DNA of 64,000 bases from Gnetum montanum (Eukaryota > Streptophyta > Gnetopsida > Gnetales > Gnetaceae), in assembly GCA_015680685.1 (NCBI GenBank), contig MNCI01026605.1, positions 50,918 through 114,917 on the forward strand, read 5' to 3'. The position numbers were made by a program, and so were the translations under genes. How positions within the stretch are numbered: position 1 is the first letter of the stretch; each line of letters starts with the position of its first letter. Under the pieces are notes generated by a model. The model saw only the letters and a list, made by a program, of their open reading frames with translations. It did not search any database and was not told where the DNA came from. This document shows positions 9,877-21,699 of the stretch, in pieces.

Positions 9877-10918
9877 CCTCTCAGCTCAAGTGGGACTCGG
9901 CTTGACCTATGGAGATTGGCACGGTACCCATACTCTCATCTAACATGATCTAAGTGTCTCGTCATATATTTGACGAGGCTTACAAATGTGTCTTGTACTT
10001 GACGCGCTCTCTATGGGAATGTAGACGTACCAATGAGGAACGGTGAAAACAAGTCCACAGGGGTGAGCAGAGAGAGGCAGAACTAGTCACCAAGGTAGAG
10101 AACCTCAGGTCAAGGATCAATTTCCTCATAAACCATAATCCTAACCCTATTGATTTGCAGAGGGCTGTAGACGCCTACGCTAGGTTTTGGACTGTCGTCC
10201 GTCAGAATGTAGAATCCACCTGCGAAATAATTGAATAGTAGATGCCAATGGATTTGCTAGCCCAGAAGTGCCAAGATATGAAAGACATCAGCGCCAAGGT
10301 CTTCGAATGGGGGAAGACCCAAAGGGATCACAAATATACATACAAGCTAGAAAAAGAAACCTATCGAAGGTTGTATAAAGATGTTGCTATGGAGGCATTC
10401 TAGTATGAGACGTTCGTGAAGGCCATCGGCGCTTCTGAGGCCTATGCCAGATTTAAAGAGTAGGTGAAGGTCACAGAATCTCCAGACTTGGGGGTCACCC
10501 TTCCTATAGGAGAGACCGCAACCGCCTCTCTTTCCTGAGAACCTCTAAAGTGGACAACTTTGGAAAGGGAGAAAGTTGCCGCTGCGAATGCTGAACCTAG
10601 TGATAGGTGTTGGATGGATATTTCAATGGAGCAGATTGAGCGTCGTCTCAGGCTTGGTCTAGACCAGATACCTCTTTTGACCAACGCAGGCTCCCCTCAG
10701 GTTAGTCGCTTTAATGCTTTGCTACAACTATCATTTATTGCATTTGTTGTCCCTACTAACTACTTTATTTTTTTGGGATACAGGCTCTCAACAAAGGTGT
10801 GAGGCCCGTGGAGGGAAGGAATGAGGTGTCGACAGGGGGCAATATAGGAGCAGGCGATGCACAAGTGGATGAAGTAGGGACAAATGGTGAAGGTGATGTG
10901 AATGGAGATAACTCATGA
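9877..10918 (+). pseudogene. Passenger gene exons 7-8 (E2): coiled-coil and acidic tail
   Basis: Exon 7 (9877-10700) is rich in Lys, Glu, Arg and Leu with heptad-like spacing (VENLRSRINFLIN; LAQKCQDMKDISAKVFEWGK) and aligns with the 164-codon open stretch in E3 exon 7 (LNLKCQDWKAFTSKVRKWGQ). Stops are present near 9904, 10045, 10238 and 10401. Exon 8 (10784-10918) codes for a Gly/Asp/Glu-rich tail ending in TGA. Confidence 0.55.
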
Positions 10919-11270
10919 GAGCATGGGGCTCAACTTCCCCTCTTTTTTTTTGAAAGAATTTATAGACACTGCCAATAGGTGAAAAATTTTGAATGGAATG
11001 CAAGACTTCAGAAAGGAAACCGATTTTGTATTATCATGTGTGTTATGTAAAGTTTTCGCGCTCTCGTATGCTAGCTTTGGGCCATTTTGGGCCGTTTGTT
11101 AGTTTTATGCCATTTCAGGCCATTGCGTAATGAGTAAAGTGAAAGGTGATAATGCTAGTTTTAGGCCATTTCGGGCCATCGGCGTAGCATCCTGAAAGGA
11201 AGACACACTGACGTGCTAAGTAGAAAGTGAATATGCGAGGATGGCAACTAGGTGGGAGGTTGCAAGGCTA
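10919..11270 (-). repeat. E2 spacer between protease and passenger-gene end, GGCC..TTAAACTA repeats
   Basis: Noncoding. At least two units on the minus strand have the core GGCCCGAAATGGCCTAAAACTA (near 11155-11180) or a variant (near 11080-11125). This is the same repeat type found just after protease in E3 (30130-30215) and E8 (57570-57860), marking the boundary of the gag-protease block. Confidence 0.65.
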
Positions 11271-12110
11271 CTATGCTATGCGTATCTGCCTCTTGACCTT
11301 TCGTGGGTTGATCGGGACATAAGGTTGAGGTGTTTCGCTAGGGCCTTTGCTCATGTCACTATCCTTAACTTAAAAGGGAAAATCCACCCATGCATTTTCG
11401 ATTTGAGGATCATCTCGTTGGGCCAATCCCTTCGTTGTATGATTGGTGCATGCATGAATAGGCACCTCATCTTCAGAGGTTGTAACCTCTGAACCCTGCT
11501 CCGTGTTTACGTTGCTGATTGCTTGTGTTACCACCCCATCACCAGGGATTATCACCTCCCTACCTGCATATGGTAAGTGGATTTCTTGGTGTATAGGCGA
11601 GGAGACAGCCCCAAGTTGTGCTAACCACGATCTTCCTAAGATTAGGTTAAACCTGGGCATTTCTTCGACCACGACGAACGTTGCGTTTGTGGGGAGCTCG
11701 TCCCCTGCTACGAAGTTTACATGAATAGTGTCCTTCACTAGGACACGTGCCCCATTGAAGGGCTACAGATATGATGTTGCTTTTGGTTTGATCTGGTCAA
11801 CCAACCCTAGCTTATCTATAATAGGAAAGGAGATGACATTTGTGGCTACCCCATCATCGACATGTACCCTTCAGATTCAGTATTGGCCAACCCAAATTGT
11901 GATGAAGAGAGGCGCTGTAGTCTCTTGACCCCCTTCGGGATCTTTCTTAATGGCGTCACTATTGAAAGTTAATTGAGGCATTGTGGACTCCGTGGGTATA
12001 GAGGGAAGTATGACCGAGGGGATCGCTTTCTCGTCTGCCGGCAAGTTTTTGTCAACCGGAATTGCCATTAACATGTGGACTAGAGCCTTGTAGTGAGGGG
12101 TAGATGTCAT
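11271..12110 (-). pseudogene. E2 aspartic protease (retropepsin-like)
   Basis: Minus-strand frames give a leading region (LVHMLMAIPVDKNLPADEKA), then the active-site loop VDDGVATNVI near 11850, the flap region (VNFVAGDELPTN) and the C-terminal motif FNLILGRSWLAQL near 11625-11665. It would mature gag and pol. The Asp is followed by Asp instead of Ser/Thr, as in the E3, E4 and E8 copies. A frame break near 11877-11900 and a stop near 11775 mark it as inactive. Ends at a TAG at 11271-11273. Confidence 0.88.
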
Positions 12111-12143
12111 GACTAGGTCATATAGGCTTAACGTGGTGTTTTT

Positions 12144-15052
12144 CTACCTTAGGAATTGCCCGACCTGGATGAGGGCATCTAAGAAGTCTTGGTTGCTCGT
12201 CTGTTTGACACCTTCCTCCTTGATTCGCCCTAGAAGACGAATCTCTTGAGGGGAGACGACCCCAGACCTAGGTTCAGATTTTTGGAGGCAAGATGCCACA
12301 GGCTGTGTAATCACATCAACCTTCGTCTTTGGTGACGAAGGTGTAAATTTAAAGGAAAAAGACATAGTTTTGGAGATACTTTTGACGGTATTCCCCTTCG
12401 ATGCCTCGCCCACCAAGTAGGTTTTTCGTGTTGTGGGATGAGAAGGTTGTTTAATGTTATTGCACGGGATGGGGGTTGTCAAAGATGTTGGCCCCCTGAT
12501 GATGAATGGAGATAGAGGTGTTAGTTGATGGGGTCATGTGGCCCCACCAACAGGCGATGTAGAGGTAGATGCTCGTGGTGGAACTTTCAGGATGAAGGGC
12601 AACTGTGAGCTTGGACTAGCCATTGGTGGCATTGGTGCACTACGTTGAGGCACATGAATCAAAAATGGCTGGAAGGGTGGCATGGGATCATTGTCAATAC
12701 CGATGGCATTGATTATGTAATTGGCATTATTGGTGTTAAGGGGATCTATGTAGACATGCATGGATTGGTTTTCAGGACGTACTGGGCTACTTTCATCTAA
12801 CACCAACTGTCCTAGGTCAATCAATCTTTGGATGTCATCTTGCAATGACAGACAATAATTCATGGTGTGACCACATAATTGATGGTAGTCACAAAACCTG
12901 TCTAGCCTAAAATTCCTAGGAACTGGAGGCTCGTTGGGCAGGGCTAAAGAGGGATTTCTAAGGAGCTCACAGTAGCATCAATGCCTCATGTTTGCTTCTT
13001 TTGACATCTTCTTGTGTTGGATGTATCCTACTGCCAACAGTTGCTTCAAGAGTTCTGAAGGTTTGAGGGGCAGTGGGGTGTATTTCGAACGATATTTGCG
13101 CTCGAAGTTGGGTTTAGTGTATGCAGATGTCTCGGGCGCAGGTGCGGCAGGTTGTAATGCTCGGCCTAGTTTGGATGTAGGGTTAGCCGTAGGCATGGAC
13201 GGTTTCTTATTATTTTTTCTTCTGCTGTTGCTATGTTTGGGTTTAGTCTCAGTTGCCACAACAGCCACCATGGTTGTCGGAGCCTTACCCTTGTCCTTTT
13301 TTGCAAAACTATTCTTGTAAGTGATGTAAGCTAGGTCTTTGCTTGCCTCGGCTGCATCTTGTATGCCTTTTGTTTGAGCGAAAGCTTGGCTAAGTGAGTG
13401 TGAAGCGAGGTAATATAGTTTTGACTTGATGAAGTCGTTCACTGCACCCTTAAAGACGGCTAACAAGTGAGCCTCCACGATAGGTTCACGGATTTCGTTA
13501 AGGGTTGCGCTCCAACGTTGAATGAATTTTTGGACTGGTTCTAGTGGGTCTTGCTTTACACTCATCAGCTGATCCAGCATGGTTTTTGGCTTCAAGTTAT
13601 ATTTGAAGCGTGTCACAAACTAGGTCAAGAGTTCTTCCAAAGTAGAAATGGACGAACTTGGCAACGCACGACACCAATCTAGGGCTTTCCCAGCTAGGGA
13701 CATGGCGAAGATGTGAATGATTGTATGCGGCCATTGTTGCAGCAACAAAGACTCTGACCAGAAAGTGACGAGATGGGTATTGGGATCTCCTTCTCCGTCA
13801 TACTTCGTGAAGTGCGGGAGGGACATTCTGGGTGGTAATATTAAAGCAGGGATTGTAGGGTTGACGGGGTCATCTGGGTAAAAATTCATGACTTGTATCA
13901 TATCGGACCCTACAACTTTGAGGCATTTTACTTCCTTGGTTAGGGTCTGAATGAGCTGAAATGCTTGGTCCAGACCCAGCGACATTGTATATGGCTAAGG
14001 GGCTACGGAGGCAACTCCCACATGTGGAATGATAGCGATGGCAATTTGACCCATCGGCTGTGCCGTTGGGGCTACCCCTGCTAAAGGTGCTGTTTGCGTT
14101 ATCCACCATATGGTGGGTGGTATTATCAGAGTGGTAATAGCGGGTTGAGTCGTCGGATAGGCCGCTTGAATCACTGGCAGGACAGCCCATGGCCCCGTGC
14201 TAGGATGTACCATCTGCATGGTTACGTAGGCTTGAGGGCGAATGTAGTGAGACATCTGCGATGGTTGCAGAATAGAAGAAGAAGCGAGTGGAGTCCACCA
14301 TGTGGATGGGCTTGGGCCCATCACAGTGGGTGGAACGGATGTAAAGTAGGTACAGTATGGACATGCGGTAGGGTAGCCATGATAGGTGTGTTGCGTATTG
14401 TGGTAGCGTCCTGATAAACAGTTTGTGGTGGCACAGTTGCTGCGGGTGCAACCGAGGGATAGGGATGATGAGGTGCTGGGAACGTAGCATGACTACCCAT
14501 TGCAATTGTCGTTGCAGGCTACTGAAGCGTGGGCGTGATGAAAAAGGGGGTGACGACAGGTAGCAGGTTGGCCCAGAAGGACTGGGTAGGTGGGACAGGA
14601 ACGGGGTTGGCTGGGCCTCCCTTGTCAGATTGGGAATCGAGCTCCTCTTGCCCATCTTGAAATGTGTCATCCTAGTTGGATGCTATGTCTTGTTGCTTCC
14701 TAAGCCTTGTCAATTGGATTAGTTGATCTAGCAGCCTTTGGTACGCTTGTGTTAAAGGTAGAGGAATGCCCTGGCTAGGAACAAATTCCTCCCTGTTGCA
14801 GTAACCGAACTCGAAGCTACGTTTTTCTTCGAGTTCGTGTAAATCCAAGGGTAGGTTAGCTTGCACCTTCGCACAAAGGAAACTATAATGCTCATGTTGC
14901 TGGGCTAGTCCCTCAGGTCCTCAGTTTTGGATTCTGAGAGACCAGCGTGCTTCTGGCGTTGGATTCAGCCTTTGTTCGGCATTAGTAGTGCCTTGGACCG
15001 TGAAGGGCACCTCCGTGTTGGAGGCACCAACGACGATGGTGGCGGAAGCCAT
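12144..15052 (-). pseudogene. E2 gag polyprotein
   Basis: ATG at 15050-15052 (MASATIVVGASN). A conserved N-terminal block (HYSFLCAKVQANLPLDLHE) appears near 14810-14900 and in all other gag copies here. A Pro/Thr/Ser-rich linker (about 14000-14660) is followed by the capsid-like core (PHFTKYDGEGDPNTHLVTFW, KALDWC, QDPLEPVQKFIQRWSATLNE; 13985-12978). The zinc knuckle FCDYHQLCGHTMNYC (near 12850-12900) is a C-x2-H-x4-H-x4-C variant. A Pro-rich tail leads to protease. Several stops and frame breaks. Gag packages element RNA into virus-like particles. Confidence 0.88.
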
Positions 15053-15275
15053 TGTCAAGCAAGTGATTATGCGAAAAAATGCTAGAAAATGCAGAAGAAC
15101 AGAAGGATGTAATAAACGACAACAGGTGGCTTTACATCTTACAGGATCCTGGAGGGACCATTGAGGTGACCGACCTGCACCACACAAGGTGCAAACAACC
15201 TGAAAAGGTGTCACATTTTTGCCTATGCTGGCTAGGGTGCAGGACGCATGTAGGACTACTGTAAACAGAAGAGGC
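15053..15275 (-). repeat. E2 leader, last repeat copy before gag
   Basis: Noncoding leader upstream of gag on the minus strand. Bases 15115-15275 are one copy of a 120-165 bp tandem unit whose other copies lie beyond E3 at 42156-42747. The last five bases, GAGGC (15271-15275), are the target-site duplication of E3. Confidence 0.8.
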
Positions 15276-16562
15276 TGAAACACCACAAAATTTCAAGCCT
15301 AGTACTTTTCCAGCAAGAAGCAGGTCCTTGGAACTCACAGATGACCACGGCTACATCTGGTACTAAACATGGCAACTTCGGAGATCAGATGCTTAATTTC
15401 CACTAAGTATGCATTCTTAGCGTATACGCCCAAGTCGACACTCTCAGCGTATACGCCCAACATATATGCCCGACATCCACAGCGTATACGCCCAATGTAT
15501 ACGCCTGAAGTTCACAGCATACACACCCAGCATACACGCCTTACATTTACGCTCGGCAGGTACAATAGATGTATACGCCTAGCATGAAATTCTTGAAGAC
15601 GGCATGGAAACAGTACTATAGAACGAGACTTGGTACAAGGCAGCAACCATCAGCGTATACACCGTGGCGTATACACCCAGCAATCATCAGCGTATACGGC
15701 CCAACGTATACGCCCAGCAACCATCAGTGTATACGCCCAGCGTATACACCCAACGTCCACAATGTCTACGTCCAAGTTCACGTACGCCCAGCACATCTAG
15801 CGTATATGCCCTGTGTATGCGCCCAGAGTCTACACTCGCCTGATACGGTGTATACACTGAGCGTATATGCCTAGTAAATGTAACATATTGTACACTTGTA
15901 AATTTTACGCTTTTGCACCCAGTCAACGTGCCACGTGTCTTCCAACCTGAGTCTAACGCCAAAACCTGTATAAATGCCCAATTTTTTACGAGATCGAGGC
16001 GGTTGGCAAAATCCCAGAGCAAACCAAAGAGTAGAGATGCTGAGCACCAGAGCAGAAAACTGTATACGCTGGACAACCCTGTACGCTAAGCACACAGCCT
16101 CTATGCTGTGCCTACAATGTGAACCAGCCCACAGTCATCCCTACATCCACCGGGGCTTTTCTTCTGCCTTGTGTCCCAGTCACAACTGCGTTAGACCGGT
16201 GCATTGTATTTCTCATTCTGTAATGCCATTGTTACATTTTCTTCCCAAAATCGTTTACAGTTTGCATTAATTGTTTCATGTATTCTATTTAATTTCGTTT
16301 ATGTCTACGCTCTGTTTACACCAGTTACGTTGTTTACGCTCTATTTTATGCCCGTTACGCCATTCACGTATAACCCAACGTATTGCACTTCAGTGTACGT
16401 TCGGGGAAATCCTTGTCTGATCCGCGTGCGGACCACCTAAGGTACTCTACCTTCATTCATTCTAGCTCACCCTCAGGTGAAGGTAGGATCTTCTGTGTGT
16501 GTCCGGTGATCCCACGGTCTCTGTTTCCTTCCAGCCGGAGACCGACGATTTTGGACGGTACA
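15276..16562 (+). repeat. E3 5' LTR (family 1)
   Basis: Starts TGAAACACCACAAAATT, ends GGACGGTACA. U3 carries GTATACGCCC arrays (about 15415-15890), CACGTG at 15932-15937 and TATAAAT at 15969-15975. Pairs with 40868-42155. Confidence 0.95.
15932..15975 (+). promoter_or_regulatory. E3 LTR promoter: G-box and TATA box
   Basis: CACGTG at 15932-15937 and TATAAAT at 15969-15975. The 3' LTR equivalents are CACGTG 41526-41531 and TATAAAA 41563-41569. Confidence 0.7.
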
Positions 16563-16567
16563 GAAAT

Positions 16568-16586
16568 TGGTGCTAGAAGGAGGGCC
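16568..16586 (+). promoter_or_regulatory. E3 primer-binding site
   Basis: TGGTGCTAGAAGGAGGGCC, starting five bases after the LTR end. The same 19-mer, or one- to few-base variants, lies at the same distance in E8 (53435-53453), E2 (42748-42766, minus) and E4 (18128-18146). It begins with the TGG expected for pairing to a tRNA CCA end. I cannot name the tRNA. Confidence 0.8.
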
Positions 16587-17251
16587 TGTCTAAAAATTTA
16601 CCTGCAAGCTTCTCAGCATTTACGCTGTTGAGCGTTTATGCCACCGACCATACGCCAATTCCTTCTGAAAACCTTCCAGCATTTACGCTGCTCAGTTTGA
16701 AACCCAGTCTACAATCCAGCGTTTACGCTGTTCAACATCTATGCTGCTTCTGTTAAAACTTATTCTGCAAGATCCCCAGCGTTCATGCTGTTAACCATAT
16801 GCTACACGCTTTACGCTGTGGATTTTCCTTACACCATACACAAGACTGCTAAAGTTTACGCTGCACATTTTACACCGTAGATACTACCGTCCATTTACGC
16901 TATGCTCTCAGCACCGTAGACCTCATCTACGCTGTACACTGATTTTTGTCCCTGCTGTTCTGTTTACGCTGCGCTCTTTACGCCGTAGACTTCGTCTACG
17001 CTGCTATCTAGTTTATACTGCAGTCTATATGTTGTAACCCTGTTTTACGCTGTACACTGATGCTGTATATGTTGCCTAGCATATATGCTGTACGATTTAC
17101 ACCATAGACTTATCTACGCTGACTCTATACGTTGCATATATGCTGTATATGCTATCGTTATACGCCGGTCGTTGAAGCCTATACGCTGTACGCTGCACTC
17201 AGTACACTAATTTCGCATCTTAATACCGTGTCATACCCTTGATAGGCCATC
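16587..17251 (+). repeat. E3 leader with TTTACGCTG repeats
   Basis: Noncoding leader between primer site and gag. It is packed with irregular repeats of TTTACGCTG, GTTTACGC and TATATGCTGT words spaced 15-40 bases apart. RNA packaging signals usually lie in this region; none can be assigned. Confidence 0.7.
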
Positions 17252-18016
17252 ATGAACCCCACAAACACTACCGCTACAACCACTCGAGTCACCGACATGG
17301 TAGGTACCATGGCTACCCAACAACCCGTCGTTCCACAGTCGGCAATACAACCCATAGCGGGGCCCCGCTGGTTCCTAAGGTTGCAAGGGAGAAACCCAAC
17401 CTCTAACATTATAACCCAGGACCAGTACAACTTCATATGTGTGAAGATACAAGCTGGTCTGGCAGTAGATCGAGCCGAAATAGAGGTAAAGAGGCAATAC
17501 GAACTCTTCTACAGGGGGGATGCGAGTTCATCCCTTCCCCGTACGATATAATCCCTCTTCCAGAGTAGTACTTAGAGCTCGTCACACAACTCCTCCTGCA
17601 AAGGATCCAATTGTTGGATCAGCCTGCAGTAGATCCCCAACCAGAAGAGGAGGATGAGTTCGCTGCCCAATCCAAACACGAAGATTCCTATCACACCATT
17701 AGCCCACAAACACACATCAACCCCATTTTTCATCCAAGCACAGGGGAAGTTATGCCCCTCCAACCCATCAGGTTCACCCAGGCGCAAGCACTTCTGCCAG
17801 AAACATCAGCACTGGTTCATGTTCCTTCTCCAAGCGACCCGCAAATCAACGCACTTCCTCTCGCTATCATCCCCACTGCAGCAGCAGGCCCATCCTCGCA
17901 AGCACCACCCCCTCACAATAACGTGGGAGCAACCTTCTCACCCCGAGTGATTGGGATGCCACATGTGATATGTCCGCTCACTATATCCCCCACATCCAAA
18001 TGCACGGGACCCCTTC
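17252..18016 (+). pseudogene. E3 gag, N-terminal part (interrupted by E4)
   Basis: ATG 17252 (MNPTNTTATTTRV). The conserved block YNFICVKIQAGLAVDRAEIE is at about 17428-17490, followed by a stop at 17549. The frame then continues through EEEDEFAAQSKHEDSYHTIS (about 17645-17705) into a Pro/Ser-rich linker. At 18017 the E4 LTR interrupts it; gag resumes at 26579. The CCTTC at 18012-18016 is the duplicated target. Confidence 0.88.
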
Positions 18017-18122
18017 TGAAACACCACAAAAATTTTGGCAACACTTCCAAACAACTTCAGAGTCTCTAAAATGGCTTCAAGCAGCCCACCATGGAGCAAG
18101 CAAGGTCCCCCTGGGGCCCACA
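18017..18122 (+). repeat. E4 5' LTR remnant (internally deleted)
   Basis: The first bases TGAAACACCACAAAAATTTT match family 1 LTR starts, and GCAAGGTCCCCCTGGGGCCC matches the segment about 55-80 bases into the E3 LTR. The next bases, CACAG, are followed at once by the spacer and primer site. More than 1 kb of LTR is therefore missing, probably deleted between two CACAG/TACAG sites. Confidence 0.7.
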
Positions 18123-18127
18123 GTTTT

Positions 18128-18146
18128 TGGTTCTAGAAGGAAGGCC
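18128..18146 (+). promoter_or_regulatory. E4 primer-binding site
   Basis: TGGTTCTAGAAGGAAGGCC, five bases after the LTR remnant; two differences from the E3 site. Confidence 0.75.
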
Positions 18147-18310
18147 ACTTTCTTGTTATTGATTAAAAACCTCACTATCTATCAAAACTCATCCATCTTG
18201 CCCATTTGAGTCTCTTCATCCCTATTGATCACACTAAGCTTGTGTCATCCCACACTACAACTGCTTACGATCCAACTCTATTCGTCTATCCCAGTTCATT
18301 CACATTTATC

Positions 18311-20600
18311 ATGGAATCTTCCCAAGTTAACCCAGTAACACTACCAATTGCTTCAAACCCTGTGACTGCTACGAAATCTATAACCATTATTGAACACATA
18401 AATCCTCAAGGCCCTACAAGCTAATCCCTCAGGCTACAAGGCAAAGGCCCTATTCACGCAACTCTTACACCCGAACAATATAATTTTATCTGTGTTAAGA
18501 TCCAAGCCAACCTACCCATTGATCGTATAGAGAGGGAAGCTAAGCTAGAATATGAATTTATCCATAAAGGAGGATGTGAGTTTATCCCTTCAGCTTTTGA
18601 CATAATCCCACTATCTGAAAACCATCATAAACTCATATCCCAACTTCTTATGACTAGAAGTCAAGCCTTACAACTACCTCCCATAGAGCCTCAAGACGAA
18701 GAAGATGACTTTGCAGCCCAATCTGAACATGGAGAATCATACCATACTGTTAGCCCCCATGCCCACACAAACCTATTATCCCATCCTTTCCTAGAAGAAA
18801 CTATGTTTCCTTCTTCATCCACAAACATTCAAGCACCTATTTCCCATTCCATTCCTATCTTCTCCATGCTTAATAACATTCACTCTGATGCATCCACTTC
18901 CATAATTCCTCCACCAGTACAGTCCCAACAACTCACCCAAACCAACGTAGGGTCAATCCTCCAACCTCAAGTAATTGGAATACCGTCAGTCATCCCAGCT
19001 TCCACATCCACCCATTACATACCCCAGATGCAAATTCATAGGGCACCATTGATTACTCCTACCCAACATATTCAAGGTGTTGCCTCACAACATGTGGTTG
19101 GACAATGGGTTCCACTAGTAGTCTCAGTCCCAAATACCATCCCACCACAACAAATGTTAGCCCAAAAACCTGCTTTTCCACAAACAATGCAACAGTTAAA
19201 CCATTATCATCCACAATAAACTCAATCTATTGGTTTGCCTACCACCCAAGAATGGGCAGACACACAAAAAATGATACACTCATTGGCAGAAGAATTAAAA
19301 CGCATTAAAACTTTCAATAATGAGGAAGTCAAAGTACTAGATTTCTATCAAGATGACTCAATTAACCCCTCAGTTCCACCCTTGACCTTGCCAAAAGGAG
19401 TCTCATTACCTCAACTGATCAAGTACAATGGAGAAGGGGATCCAAATGCCCATCTAGTGACATTTAGAACTGAAAGCCTTTTACTTCAAGCATGGCCCCA
19501 TGTAATCTTGCGAGTGTTTGCAATGTCCTTAACTGGAAAAGCCTTAGACTGGTACCAATCTTTACTCCATAGCTCCATATCTTCTTTAGAGAATTTGCTG
19601 CATCAGTTTGTCACCTGTTTCAAGTACAACTTAAAACCTGAAGCCACATTAGATAGCTTGATTCAAATTAAACAAGCGCCTTTAGAGCCAGCACACAAAT
19701 TTATCCAAAGCTGGAGTGCAACCTTAAACAAACTTCACGAACCTATCCCTGAAACATATTTACTCACTATCCTCAAATCAGTGGTGAATGACTTTATTAA
19801 GTCAAAAATTTACTACCTGAAAGCCCGCACATTGAGCCAAGCATTCGTACAAATCAAAGACATAGAAGAAGCAGCACAAACAAGTAATGACCCAGCCTAC
19901 TCAGCCTTTAGAAGCCAACACATAAGGAAAGAGAAACCCAAAACAATGGTAGCAGCAGTGGCTGAGGGAAAACAACCCACTATCCTAAACAACTATGAAA
20001 GAACAGCACCCACTCATACACTTGAAAGTTCCTCAAATAGAAACAACAACACAGGTCATGCACGTACCTTCAAAAGGAAAGACCCCACTCAATACACACC
20101 ATTGCCCATGAAGCCTTCACAACTGCTTGATCAACTTCTAAAGGCTGGGCTAATTCAACACAAACAAATGTCTCCTGTGGCATCACAAAGACATGATCGC
20201 TTTTGCGAATTGGCCAAAAAACCAACCTTGGCAACATCCAACGAACCTCCCATCCCAAAAGGCTTTAGGTTGGATAGGTTTTGTGAATATCATCAATGGT
20301 GTGGCCATGGGACTGATTACTGCTTTGCATTGAAATAAGACATACAACGCATGATAGATGGGGGTGAAGTGGTATTCGACAAGACAAACCCAGTAAGGCC
20401 CCAAAACCAATGTACGGGGGTCTACAAAGATCCTCTCAATACCAAAACCAATGATGTCCCATATGTGATTACTACTATCCTTATGGAAAACAAACAAGAT
20501 GTTCTGCGAAGACCTTTTGTGATTCAGAGACTTTCAGAAAACACACCTATTCCAACATCTCCTCAAGCCCCTTTTACCACACGCACGTCCCCCACACCAT
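18311..20600 (+). pseudogene. E4 gag polyprotein
   Basis: ATG 18311 (MESSQVNPVTLPIAS). The N-terminal block YNFICVKIQANLPIDRIERE is at about 18480-18540 after a stop near 18422, followed by a linker from 18650. A 367-codon open stretch (19235-20338) holds the capsid-like core (KYNGEGDPNAHLVTFRTESL, KALDWYQ, QAPLEPAHKFIQSWSATLNK) and the knuckle FCEYHQWCGHGTDYC (near 20275-20320). It ends in TAA 20336-20338 where E3 has CAG, then continues (DIQRMIDGGEVVFDK) into the gap. The best preserved gag here. Confidence 0.9.
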
Positions 20601-21073
20601 NNNNNNNNNNNNNNNNNNNNNNNNNNNNNNNNNNNNNNNNNNNNNNNNNNNNNNNNNNNNNNNNNNNNNNNNNNNNNNNNNNNNNNNNNNNNNNNNNNNN
20701 NNNNNNNNNNNNNNNNNNNNNNNNNNNNNNNNNNNNNNNNNNNNNNNNNNNNNNNNNNNNNNNNNNNNNNNNNNNNNNNNNNNNNNNNNNNNNNNNNNNN
20801 NNNNNNNNNNNNNNNNNNNNNNNNNNNNNNNNNNNNNNNNNNNNNNNNNNNNNNNNNNNNNNNNNNNNNNNNNNNNNNNNNNNNNNNNNNNNNNNNNNNN
20901 NNNNNNNNNNNNNNNNNNNNNNNNNNNNNNNNNNNNNNNNNNNNNNNNNNNNNNNNNNNNNNNNNNNNNNNNNNNNNNNNNNNNNNNNNNNNNNNNNNNN
21001 NNNNNNNNNNNNNNNNNNNNNNNNNNNNNNNNNNNNNNNNNNNNNNNNNNNNNNNNNNNNNNNNNNNNNNNNN
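20601..21073. other. Assembly gap (473 N)
   Basis: Run of N inside E4 between the gag tail and protease. By comparison with E3 it should hold the Pro-rich gag tail and the protease N-terminal region. Confidence 0.99.
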
Positions 21074-21693
21074 ATGGTGCAGCAACAAATGTAATACCTT
21101 TTTTCATCATCAAAAAACTGGGACTCACTAAACAAATACAACCTACAACAACCTCTTTCTTGAGATCCTTTAGTGGTTCCCGTGTGGGAGTGAAAGGCAT
21201 GCTTACCTTAGATTTCATAGCCGGAGATCAATTCCCTACATCATCTGAATTCATAGTGGTTGATGAAATGCCAGGGTTTAATATGATTTTAGGACGTCCT
21301 TGGCTAGCTCAACTTAAAGCCGTATCCTCACCAATCCATCAGGAGATACATCTACCTTACGAGGGAGGTGAGATCATCATACATGAGGATACAACAACAT
21401 CGATCATTTCCTCACACCTTGAGGTAGGTCAAGGTTCAGAAATTGAGTTCGTTAAGCCTAAACAAGAAACCATGAACATGCATCAAAACATGAACCCAAC
21501 GTTGACTCATAATCCAATTAGCACTGAAGAAACACAAGAAGACACAGACATAGGAGCCATTCCTGCTGATATTTCTTGGTCAGAACTACCCTTTGACATC
21601 ACCGATGAAGGGGAAGGTGAATATAAAATCATACCCATACACTCAGCCGCACACATTAAGCTACAAAAGATCAAGAGACAACTCAACAACTAG
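21074..21693 (+). pseudogene. E4 aspartic protease, C-terminal part
   Basis: The first bases after the gap encode DGAATNVIPFFIIKKLG, the active-site loop. The flap-side block DFIAGDQFPTSSEFIVVDEM and the motif FNMILGRPWLAQLKAVSSPI (near 21270-21340) follow, then an acidic tail ending LNN with TAG at 21691-21693. The reading is open throughout after the gap; upstream coding is hidden, so activity cannot be judged. Confidence 0.85.
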
Positions 21694-21699
21694 AACAAA

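Larger units (their letters stand above)
6559..10918 (+). pseudogene. E2 passenger gene: spliced, antisense to its host element
   Basis: Eight exons can be drawn with GT-AG introns: 6559-6668, 7184-7632, 7716-7996, 8089-9120, 9239-9565, 9639-9773, 9877-10700, 10784-10918. Exon count, order and lengths agree with the E3 copy (30512-35219, minus), although the two hosts are in opposite orientation in the window. In order, the product shows a short basic N-terminus, an FCP1/NIF-like HAD segment, a helix-rich segment, a Transposase_32-like segment, an E/D-rich low-complexity stretch, a coiled-coil region and an acidic tail ending in TGA 10916-10918. Exons carry in-frame stops (for example in exons 4 and 7) and a frameshift in exon 2. 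Nothing ties it to retrotransposition; it looks like captured coding DNA kept by the family. Confidence 0.75.
3588..15275 (-). mobile_element. E2: Tat-type element, internal part (minus strand)
   Basis: Minus-strand element interrupted by E1 on its left (at 3588) and by E3 on its right (at 15275). In its own direction it runs leader, gag, protease, a plus-strand passenger gene, RT, RNase H and start of the second RNase H. Its 5' LTR and the rest of its leader are found beyond E3 at 42156-44407. Its integrase and 3' LTR must lie left of the window. The leader repeat continues across the E3 insertion with a GAGGC duplication. Confidence 0.88.

Noticed and set aside
20351-21218. Long open frames crossing the N runs (also 49102-49567)
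   Set aside because: Their length is created by N codons and carries no information.
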